A DNA stretch of 5,554 nucleotides from Flavobacterium sp. (lineage in GTDB: Bacteria; Bacteroidota; Bacteroidia; Flavobacteriales; Flavobacteriaceae), in assembly GCA_027483785.1 (NCBI GenBank), contig JAIXTU010000032.1, positions 1 through 5,554 of the forward strand, given 5' to 3'. Of this stretch, positions 1-5,554 are shown piece after piece. The position numbers and the translations under genes are program-made. The notes under the pieces are model-generated. The model saw only the letters and a program-made list of their open reading frames with translations. It had not been told where the DNA came from and made no database searches. The first letter of the stretch is position 1. Each line of letters opens with the position of its first letter.

Positions 1-568
1 CATGACGCGCATACATTTTGATTTTTCCCCGCGCAATTTGGCGGTTCATTGCCGAATAAGCTCCAAGTAATAATTGCTGTCCGGTTTGACCTTTCGCATA
101 AAACGTACGCGACACCAAAGTACCTCCAAACGAGCGGTTATCAAGTAATCCGCCGTATTCGCGAGCTAGTGGCACACCTTGAGCCACACATTGGTCGATG
201 ATATTTGTAGAAACCTCAGCTAAACGGTATACGTTAGCTTCGCGGGCACGATAGTCGCCACCTTTTACGGTATCGTAAAAAAGTCGGAATACCGAATCAC
301 CATCGCCCATATAATTTTTTGCCGCGTTGATACCGCCTTGTGCTGCGATAGAGTGAGCGCGACGTGGCGAATCTTGAAAACAAAACGCTTTAACGTTGTA
401 ACCTAATTCGGCTAGAGTGGCCGAAGCCGAACCTCCTGCCAAACCAGTGCCCACAACAATAACGTCGAGATTACGCTTGTTTGCTGGGTTTACAAGGTTG
501 ATTTTATTTTTGTAGTTCGTCCATTTCTGATCAATTGAACCTGCGGGTATTTTAGAATCTAAAGCCAT
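1..568 (-). CDS. sdhA: Succinate dehydrogenase flavoprotein subunit, N-terminal part (partial)
   Basis: This is the FAD-carrying catalytic subunit of complex II, which oxidises succinate to fumarate on the cytoplasmic side of the inner membrane. The first 189 residues are present and the C-terminal part lies beyond the left edge; the family is usually about 650-670 residues in Bacteroidota. The dinucleotide-binding glycines of the FAD fold are seen as GTGLAGG (residues 40-46). The segment RAHSIAAQGGINAAKNYMGD (70-89) carries His72, which by family alignment is the residue that binds FAD covalently. FGGTLVSRTFYAKGQTGQQL (147-166) matches the conserved FAD/substrate region. The ATG at 568-566 is 12 bases after the sdhC stop codon and has no Shine-Dalgarno sequence, as is common in Bacteroidota. 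The gene is almost certainly co-transcribed with sdhC, and sdhB is expected next, outside the window. Nothing seen suggests damage. Confidence 0.97.
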   Translation of the reverse strand, partial: MALDSKIPAGSIDQKWTNYKNKINLVNPANKRNLDVIVVGTGLAGGSASATLAELGYNVKAFCFQDSPRRAHSIAAQGGINAAKNYMGDGDSVFRLFYDTVKGGDYRAREANVYRLAEVSTNIIDQCVAQGVPLAREYGGLLDNRSFGGTLVSRTFYAKGQTGQQLLLGAYSAMNRQIARGKIKMYARH

Positions 569-580
569 AGCAAAAACTGA

Positions 581-1246
581 TTAAATGGTGAAATGATGAT
601 ATAAAGCAATAAGCGCAAAGCCTGCTGGCACCAATATCGAAAACGCATAGGCAAAACCGCGCAGACTGCGACTGTATTTGTTGTTAAAACCTACTGATTG
701 GAATGACGACATAAAGCCGTGGAGCAAGTGAAGCGCGAGCAACACAAAAGAAACCACGTAAATACCTACTCGTACCGGATCAACGAATTTCAAACGAAGT
801 TCTTCGTAATAACGCGTCGGATCTTCAGGTTGCACATTGATGTACTTCACGTTGATTTCGTGCACCCAGAAATCGTAAAAGTGTAAACCTAAGAATGCCA
901 AAACCACGATACCGGTAAGTACCATGTTGCGCGACATCCAAGAAGAGTTGGCGGCACCGTTGTCTTTCGCATACTTAATCGGGCGTGCTTTCTTGTTTTG
1001 GATATCCAAGTACAAGCCCATGCAAAAGTGGAAAATAACACCAAAAATTAAAATCGGTTGCAAAATAAATTGCACAACGGGATTGTAACCCATAAAATGA
1101 GAAATTTCATTAAATGTGTCGGGAGAAACCACCGACATGGAGTTAATGAAAAAGTGTTGTCCTAAAAATAAAACCAAAAATAATCCGGAAAGCGCCATGG
1201 CCACCTTTCGAGCTATCGACGATTTGAGCATACCATTGTTTGACAT
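581..1246 (-). CDS. sdhC: Succinate dehydrogenase cytochrome b subunit (b558 family membrane anchor)
   Basis: The 221-residue protein anchors complex II in the inner membrane and passes electrons to quinone; by family this is the single-subunit, diheme, five-helix type found in Bacillus and Wolinella relatives. Five hydrophobic segments are visible at about residues 15-36, 57-80, 107-127, 158-179 and 196-217. A histidine lies in each of the first four helices (His31 in GQHFF, His73 in FHFCMGLY, His122 in GLHFYDFW, and His173 or His176 in HLLHG), the arrangement of the four heme ligands in B. subtilis SdhC. The short ARKVAMALSGLFL start is typical of Bacteroidota homologues. The ATG at 1246-1244 is preferred over Met6 because the whole N-terminus fits the family and a promoter lies about 30 bases upstream. 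It is the first gene of the operon, followed directly by sdhA. Quinone specificity (menaquinone) is inferred, not seen. Confidence 0.96.
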   Translation of the reverse strand: MSNNGMLKSSIARKVAMALSGLFLVLFLGQHFFINSMSVVSPDTFNEISHFMGYNPVVQFILQPILIFGVIFHFCMGLYLDIQNKKARPIKYAKDNGAANSSWMSRNMVLTGIVVLAFLGLHFYDFWVHEINVKYINVQPEDPTRYYEELRLKFVDPVRVGIYVVSFVLLALHLLHGFMSSFQSVGFNNKYSRSLRGFAYAFSILVPAGFALIALYHHFTI

Positions 1247-1274
1247 CTTGGGTCAGTTTAGTGTTAAAATCGCA

Positions 1275-1305
1275 CAAAAGTACGGTAACAGCGCTAATAC
1301 TACAA
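1275..1305 (-). promoter_or_regulatory. Bacteroidota-type promoter for sdhC-sdhA
   Basis: On the minus strand the -7 element TACTTTTG (1282-1275) matches the Bacteroidota consensus TAnnTTTG at every fixed position. A TTG (1305-1303) lies 20 bases upstream, within the usual spacing for the -33 element. This places the transcript start near 1268-1272 and leaves a leader of about 25 bases before the sdhC ATG at 1246. The leader shows no Shine-Dalgarno sequence. The match is by eye to a published consensus; no operator site was recognised next to it. Confidence 0.65.
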
Positions 1306-1425
1306 CGATTACGCACTTATTTATACCCGTTTTAAAATGATTTTAGCTTTTGTTGAACACGATTCGAATATTTCTAGAAAACACGTACGCAATTGAGCCA
1401 TTTTTATAAATCGTAGTCGAGATTT

Positions 1426-1452
1426 TTGGGTAAGTTTACAGACCTATTTTTA
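1426..1452 (+). promoter_or_regulatory. Weak candidate promoter for the peptidase-hydrolase unit
   Basis: TATTTTTA (1445-1452) matches seven of the eight positions of the Bacteroidota -7 element TAnnTTTG, with A in place of the last G. A TTTG ends at 1428, but the spacing of 16 bases is shorter than usual. TAAGTTTA (1431-1438) is an equally good single-element match without a partner upstream. If the first candidate is used, the transcript would start only a few bases before the ATG at 1465. A promoter must lie somewhere in 1283-1464 if this unit is transcribed on its own, but I cannot fix its position. Confidence 0.25.
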
Positions 1453-1464
1453 TACTATGTTGCT

Positions 1465-2757
1465 ATGAAATATCTACCAATCGACAAGAACTTATTTGTA
1501 AAGAATCGCCGGAAGTTTACCAGCAAAATGAAACCATCGTCAGTGGCGGTTTTTAATTCTAACGATATTTATCCGGTTTCGGCCGACAGTACGTTGCCTT
1601 TTGCGCAACACCGCGACATTTTTTACCTATCGGGCGTTGATCAGGAGGAAAGTATTTTACTCTTGTGTCCGGACGCTCCGTACGAGCACCTGCGCGAAAT
1701 TTTGTTTTTACGCGAAACCAACGAACACATTGCTGTTTGGGAAGGCGAAAAGCTTACCAAAGAACGCGCGTTTGAAGTTTCGGGAATTAAGTCGGTTTTT
1801 TGGTTGTCGGAGTTTGAAAAAGTTCTGAAGGAAGTAATGACGTATGTGGAAATCATGTACATAAACACCAACGAACACTACCGCCAAAACGTAGAAGTTG
1901 AAACGCGCGAAGACCGTTTTGTAAAATGGTGGAAAGCAAAATATCCGGCACATCAGGTGGCAAAAAGCAACACGATTTTGCAGTACATCCGTTCGATTAA
2001 AGAGCCGGAAGAGATTGATTTGATTAAACACGCCTGTTCGATTACCGAGCGCGGTTTCCGACGTGTATTGCCTTTTGTAAGACCGGGCGTAACCGAATAC
2101 GAAATTGAAGCCGAGTTTTTACACGAATTTGTGCGTAACCGTTCAAAAGGATTTGCCTACACGCCTATTATTGCTTCGGGTAACAACACCAACGTGCTGC
2201 ACTACATTGAAAACAACCAGATTTGCCGCGAAGGCGATTTAATATTGTTGGATTTAGCCGCCGAATACGCCAATTACTCAAGCGACATGACGCGTACGAT
2301 TCCGGTTTCGGGTACGTACAACGCACGTCAGAAAGCCGTTTACAATGCGGTTTTACGTGTGAAAAACGAAGCAACCGCAATGCTGACTCCAGGCACACTT
2401 TGGAAAGAATACCACAAAGAAGTGGGTAAACTCATGACTTCTGAACTGCTCGGACTTGGTTTGATTGATAAAGCCGATGTACAAAATGAAAATCCGGATT
2501 GGCCGGCGTACAAAAAGTACTTCATGCACGGAACTTCACACCATTTAGGTTTAGATACACACGATTACGGTTTGTTGCATTTGCCGATGGAAGCCAACAT
2601 GGTTTTTACGGTAGAGCCGGGAATTTACATTCCGGAGGAGAAATTTGGTATTCGTTTGGAAGACAATGTGGTAGTACAAGAATCGGGAGCGCCACTTAAT
2701 TTGATGGCAACTATTCCGATTGAGATTGAGGAAATTGAAGAACTAATGAACGCATGA
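1465..2757 (+). CDS. Aminopeptidase P family protein (M24B metallopeptidase, Xaa-Pro aminopeptidase)
   Basis: The 430-residue protein should remove an N-terminal residue that precedes proline, using two metal ions, in the cytoplasm. An N-terminal aminopeptidase P domain (about residues 1-165, with SSVAVFNSNDI and FYLSGVDQEES) is followed by a 'pita-bread' catalytic domain (about 180-425). All five metal ligands of the E. coli PepP pattern are present: Asp263 (LLDLAAEY), Asp274 (SSDMTRT), His359 (HGTSHHLGLD), Glu384 (TVEPGIYIP) and Glu399 (IRLEDNVV). The supporting histidines His246, His355 and His366 are also conserved, so an active enzyme is likely. The length agrees with the family (E. coli PepP has 441 residues). 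The ATG at 1465 is preferred over an in-frame TTG at 1426, because MKYLPIDKNLF is the family start and the 13 extra residues look unrelated. The stop overlaps the next gene by 4 bases. It is not a prolidase by overall layout, although the substrate is unproven. Confidence 0.95.
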   Translation: MKYLPIDKNLFVKNRRKFTSKMKPSSVAVFNSNDIYPVSADSTLPFAQHRDIFYLSGVDQEESILLLCPDAPYEHLREILFLRETNEHIAVWEGEKLTKERAFEVSGIKSVFWLSEFEKVLKEVMTYVEIMYINTNEHYRQNVEVETREDRFVKWWKAKYPAHQVAKSNTILQYIRSIKEPEEIDLIKHACSITERGFRRVLPFVRPGVTEYEIEAEFLHEFVRNRSKGFAYTPIIASGNNTNVLHYIENNQICREGDLILLDLAAEYANYSSDMTRTIPVSGTYNARQKAVYNAVLRVKNEATAMLTPGTLWKEYHKEVGKLMTSELLGLGLIDKADVQNENPDWPAYKKYFMHGTSHHLGLDTHDYGLLHLPMEANMVFTVEPGIYIPEEKFGIRLEDNVVVQESGAPLNLMATIPIEIEEIEELMNA

Positions 2758-3548
2758 CACTAACTTACAAAGGCATCTCGGTAGGTTATGAAGTGCACGG
2801 ACGCGGACCAGCATTGGTGCTCTTACACGGTTTTTTGGAAGACCGATCGATGTTTGATTCGTTTTTGGAAAGCTGGAGCAAAACGTACAAGGTTATTGCC
2901 ATTGATTTGCTCGGACACGGCGAAACCGAATCGAAAGGTTATGTGCACACCATGGAAGATCAGGCCGATTTAGTGGTTGATTTACTCGACTTTCTCAAGG
3001 TAAAAAACGCTGTTTTCTTGGGTCATTCGATGGGTGGATATGTGGCTTTAGCTGTTGCAGAATACTATCCGGAACGCGTAAAAGCATTGATTATGCAGAA
3101 TTCGACAGCCGTTGCCGATTCGGAGGAACGAAAAGTAAACCGGGATCGGGCTATAGCCGCAGTGAAGCAAGACCACCGCACTTTTGTGTATTTATCGATT
3201 GCTAATTTGTTTAGCGAAACGAGTCGGGAGCGCTGCAAAGAACAAATAGCGTTGTTGCGCGAAGAAGCTTTGCAAATACCGGTGCAAGGGATTGTGGCGG
3301 CTTTGGAAGGCATGAAAATTCGAAAAGATCGGGAAGTGATTTTGCATTTTGCGCCGTTTCCGATTATGTACATCGCCGGAAAATTAGATCCGGTTTTGCC
3401 GCTTTCTGGAATTGAAGAACAATTGCTTGGCTCTTCGGCCGAATTGGTGGTCTGTGAAGAAGGCCATATGTCGCATATCGAAGATCCGGAACGTTATCTT
3501 ACGGCAGTTAACGGATTTTTGAAATCGGTTAAGAAACTAAAGTCTTGA
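2754..3548 (+). CDS. Alpha/beta hydrolase fold protein
   Basis: The 264-residue protein is a complete, single-domain alpha/beta hydrolase with no signal peptide, probably cytoplasmic. The oxyanion-hole motif LLHGFLED (residues 23-30) precedes the nucleophile elbow GHSMGGY (90-96) with Ser92. The other expected triad members are Asp212 in GKLDPVLP and His238 in EEGHMSHIEDPE. DLLGHGETES (51-60) is the loop after the third strand typical of the family. A variable cap segment lies at about 120-195. The first codon overlaps the stop of the peptidase gene (ATGA), so the two are probably translated in a coupled way from one mRNA. The substrate cannot be told: esterases, lactonases, haloperoxidase-like and MenH-like enzymes share these motifs. 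The pairing with an Xaa-Pro peptidase raises the idea of a proline iminopeptidase, but no motif that would prove it was recognised. Confidence 0.92.
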   Translation: MTLTYKGISVGYEVHGRGPALVLLHGFLEDRSMFDSFLESWSKTYKVIAIDLLGHGETESKGYVHTMEDQADLVVDLLDFLKVKNAVFLGHSMGGYVALAVAEYYPERVKALIMQNSTAVADSEERKVNRDRAIAAVKQDHRTFVYLSIANLFSETSRERCKEQIALLREEALQIPVQGIVAALEGMKIRKDREVILHFAPFPIMYIAGKLDPVLPLSGIEEQLLGSSAELVVCEEGHMSHIEDPERYLTAVNGFLKSVKKLKS

Positions 3549-3556
3549 TAACGATT

Positions 3557-3706
3557 GCCCGCAGCCCCGATTGCAGTGGAAATGCGGGCGGCGCAAGGGC
3601 GTGTGTAGGTATTTTGGGTGCAGCGACCAACGGAAGCTGTGCACAAATACTGCCGAAACCGCCGTTGCGTGCCCAAATTGCAACGAAAAGCGGGAAATGC
3701 TGCCCC
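3557..3706. repeat. Structured GC-rich intergenic element, resembling a flavobacterial dispersed repeat
   Basis: This stretch fills most of the 163 bases between two convergent genes and is more GC-rich than its neighbours. It folds as one long imperfect hairpin: 3586-3589 with 3671-3674, 3592-3596 with 3665-3669, 3598-3600 with 3661-3663, 3609-3614 with 3645-3650, and 3618-3624 with 3636-3642 (two G-U pairs), closing an 11-base loop. The flanks carry related blocks in direct orientation, ATTGCAGTGGAAATGCGGG (3570-3588) and ATTGCAACGAAAAGCGGG (3677-3694), and GCAGCCCC (3561-3568) against GCTGCCCC (3699-3706). From memory, many Flavobacterium genomes carry intergenic copies with similar AGCCCCGAT...GCGGGAAA ends around a variable stem; this could not be searched. 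It may be a structured RNA, a terminator or a non-autonomous mobile repeat. It is not an obvious rho-independent terminator, since no T-run follows it directly on either strand. Confidence 0.55.
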
Positions 3707-3711
3707 AAAAA

Positions 3712-5554
3712 TTAAAAATCGACTACTTTTTTATCTTTTTTACGATCTGGCGTAAACGGAATTTCTGGATTTAGCATTTCACTAATCACGAACGTCATTG
3801 CCTGTTGATAATGGTCGAAAACTGTTTGGTCGATCAGCGAATCGGAGGCGACAAAGTTTTTAAGCTGCAGTAAAATGGCGCCTTCTTTCGGGCTACGCAG
3901 CGAAATAATTCCGGCTTCGAAGGTTTTAAATGGCGTTCCGCTGGCGGCTGCAAAAGCGTAGGTAAGCAGCTGTAAAACCTTGCTTTCTTTAAGATTGGCT
4001 TCGTGCTGTGCGGCGGCATCGAACTTGAGATAATTTCGATCTACGCGGCCCGTTTTGTAATCGAGAACGCGAATGATTCCGTTTAGCTCATCGATACGAT
4101 CAACTTTACCGGAAACGCGCACTGGAAAATCGAATTCTGGCACGGATAAATCAGCAGAAAGTTTTTGTTCTAAAAGTCGAATAATGAGTGTGTTTCCAGC
4201 AGCAACCAAGGCACGTTCGGCCTCGAGATAGGATTTGATGGTTGTTCGAGCAAAACTAATTTCGAGGAAGTTTTGTCCGAAAGCCAAATCGCCTTCTTTG
4301 AATAAAATCTCGGCTTCTTTTTGGAGCAATTCGGGGAAAAGTGCGAGTGCTTTGTCGTAGAAATGGGTTGTAAGCACCTGATTTAGATACGGTTCGTATA
4401 GTTTTTCGAAAACATTATGAATGATCGTCCCGAGTGTGTTTGCAGCGATATTTTCTTCGACCTCATCTTCGGGTCGCAGGCCGAGCAGGTATTGTTTGTA
4501 AAACTCGAGCGGACTTCTCAAATACGTATCGACTGCCGAAGGAGACAAGCCGTGTGCGAGCAACTGTTTGAGTTGATTGATTAATGCGGGCGTTTTAAAG
4601 ATTTCCTGACGCGCTTCGGCTTTTGCTTCGACAAAGGTGTTGAAAATATGCTCGGTTATTTGGTGATTGGGTGAGGGGTCGAAAAGCAATTGCGTGATAA
4701 AGCGGCTGCGTTCGGCACTTTCGAAACCTTCGGTATCGAGATTGTAGATGAGATCTACGTGTTTGGCACGTTGGAGCAAATGGTAAAAGTGGTAGGAAAA
4801 AATAGCGTCTTTTTCGCGATACGTAGGCAATCCGCGTTCGCGTTTCACATCATGCGGAATAAAGCTATTAAAACTCTTTCCTGCGGGCAGTTTTCCTTCG
4901 TTTAGGCCCAAGACCAAGACGCGTTCGAAATCGAGCGTTCTAGACTCTAAAATCCCCATGATTTGGAGTCCTTCGAGCGGTTCGCCTTCGAAAGATACGG
5001 TCACGGTTTTGAGCAGTTGCTTGAGAATTTGAATGGCTTGGTCGATATCGAGTGTAATTTGTTGCTGTGCGGTTTCGAGGTATTCGGACCATTTGGCAAC
5101 AACGCGCGCAAATTCGAATAGATAGCTAAGTTGCAATCGGCTTTCGGGCTGTTCCACGGAAAGCGTGGGTTTGAGCAAAGTGATGATAGTTTTGAGGTAC
5201 GCGGGCAGATTACTTCCGTTGGGTTCGATATCGGTAAGGATGGCACGCAGCAGCGGATCTTCAGTGCGTTGAAGTAGCCTATTGCTGTTGCAGAAGGCAA
5301 TGTTGTTTTCGGTGAGGTATTGCAAGATGTTGTTGGCTTGCTTTCCAGAAATGAAATTATGCGACAGTACGCGAAGCAAATCACGGTGGTAAATACTGCC
5401 ACCTTTTCGTTGCTTTGCTGCGAGTTGCATGCGTAAAATATCTTTAAACAACTGTACTACCGAAGATTTCTCCAACGGCAAGCCCATCGTAATATTCAGT
5501 GTTTCGATATGTGAGGGCAGCGCAGCTAAGAGCGGTTGCAGCAGCGATTCGTCG
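3712..5554 (-). CDS. AddB-like PD-(D/E)XK nuclease family protein, C-terminal part (partial)
   Basis: The last 613 codons are present; the frame stays open to the right edge, so the Met at 5487 is internal (DESLLQPLL and LNITMGLPLE form a continuous family segment). Numbering from Met5487, a degenerate helicase C-terminal region gives LQIMGILESRTLDFERV (174-190) and the motif VI-like HLLQRAKHVDLIY (236-248). The nuclease domain starts at LSPSAVDTYLRSPLEFY (314-330). It holds the RecB-type catalytic set: His357 (GTIIHNVFEKLY), Asp463 (GKVDRID), Asp476 and Lys478 (LDYKTG), and Gln506/Tyr510 (QLLTY). The nuclease therefore looks active. By family it acts with an AddA-type helicase in resection of double-strand breaks. 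The iron-sulphur cysteines of classical AddB are absent. The lysine-rich end (DRKKDKKVVDF) stops just before the intergenic hairpin. The gene converges on the hydrolase gene. A stand-alone RecB-like nuclease is the main alternative, less likely given the helicase remnants. Confidence 0.9.
   Translation of the reverse strand, partial: DESLLQPLLAALPSHIETLNITMGLPLEKSSVVQLFKDILRMQLAAKQRKGGSIYHRDLLRVLSHNFISGKQANNILQYLTENNIAFCNSNRLLQRTEDPLLRAILTDIEPNGSNLPAYLKTIITLLKPTLSVEQPESRLQLSYLFEFARVVAKWSEYLETAQQQITLDIDQAIQILKQLLKTVTVSFEGEPLEGLQIMGILESRTLDFERVLVLGLNEGKLPAGKSFNSFIPHDVKRERGLPTYREKDAIFSYHFYHLLQRAKHVDLIYNLDTEGFESAERSRFITQLLFDPSPNHQITEHIFNTFVEAKAEARQEIFKTPALINQLKQLLAHGLSPSAVDTYLRSPLEFYKQYLLGLRPEDEVEENIAANTLGTIIHNVFEKLYEPYLNQVLTTHFYDKALALFPELLQKEAEILFKEGDLAFGQNFLEISFARTTIKSYLEAERALVAAGNTLIIRLLEQKLSADLSVPEFDFPVRVSGKVDRIDELNGIIRVLDYKTGRVDRNYLKFDAAAQHEANLKESKVLQLLTYAFAAASGTPFKTFEAGIISLRSPKEGAILLQLKNFVASDSLIDQTVFDHYQQAMTFVISEMLNPEIPFTPDRKKDKKVVDF

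Noticed and set aside
1116..1340. Plus-strand open frame of 74 codons
   Set aside because: It is mostly antisense to the start of sdhC and covers the sdhC promoter; the peptide has no recognisable family features.
1708..2031. Minus-strand open frame of 107 codons within the peptidase gene
   Set aside because: It is antisense to conserved M24B sequence; the Phe-rich and Val-rich peptide is the mirror of Lys/Asn/Glu-rich codons and has no start-site signals.
3557..3589. Small perfect inverted repeat GCCCGCA (3557-3563) / TGCGGGC (3583-3589) as a terminator
   Set aside because: The loop is 19 bases and no T-run follows on either strand. The right arm is also used in the longer hairpin, so it is better seen as part of the larger element or as an alternative pairing.
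3494..3676. Minus-strand open frame of 60 codons through the intergenic element
   Set aside because: It lies across the hairpin and the antisense end of the hydrolase gene. All minus-strand frames are largely free of stops here because of the GC-rich repeat, so openness alone is not evidence of coding.
3556..3707. Integron attC site or CRISPR repeat
   Set aside because: The hairpin lacks the attC core sites, and there is a single unit with no regularly spaced repeats or spacers.
4690..4905. Plus-strand open frame of 71 codons inside the nuclease gene
   Set aside because: It is antisense to a well-supported, conserved helicase/nuclease region and has no motifs of its own.
5001..5402. Minus-strand open frame of 133 codons inside the nuclease gene
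   Set aside because: It is an alternative frame on the same strand as the nuclease; the peptide is low in complexity (rich in Ser, Pro, Asn, Lys) and unlike any family, whereas the long frame carries clear motifs.

Overview
The window looks like chromosomal DNA from a member of the Bacteroidota, most probably a flavobacterium. The evidence is the sdhC-sdhA order with a five-helix cytochrome b558-type SdhC, a TTG-N20-TAnnTTTG promoter of the Bacteroidota type, start codons without Shine-Dalgarno sequences, and protein sequences that read like flavobacterial family members. The genus cannot be fixed from the sequence alone. No phage, insertion sequence, CRISPR array, tRNA or rRNA was seen, so this is mostly a housekeeping region.

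Layout: positions 1-1246 (minus strand) hold the start of a succinate dehydrogenase operon, sdhC followed after 12 bases by sdhA, which runs off the left edge. Positions 1247-1464 are a divergent promoter region. Positions 1465-3548 (plus strand) hold a two-gene unit, an aminopeptidase P-type metallopeptidase and an alpha/beta hydrolase, whose reading frames overlap by 4 bases (ATGA). Positions 3549-3711 lie between convergent genes and contain a GC-rich imperfect hairpin with distinctive ends; it resembles an intergenic repeat I remember from flavobacterial genomes. Positions 3712-5554 (minus strand) hold the C-terminal 613 codons of an AddB-like PD-(D/E)XK nuclease/inactivated helicase whose start lies beyond the right edge.

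Functionally, sdhC and sdhA encode the membrane anchor and the flavoprotein of respiratory complex II (menaquinone-linked by family expectation). The peptidase and hydrolase are probably co-transcribed and translationally coupled, but nothing in the sequence defines a shared pathway. The nuclease gene belongs to recombination and double-strand break repair. The feature least explained by known genes is the intergenic hairpin at about 3557-3706.
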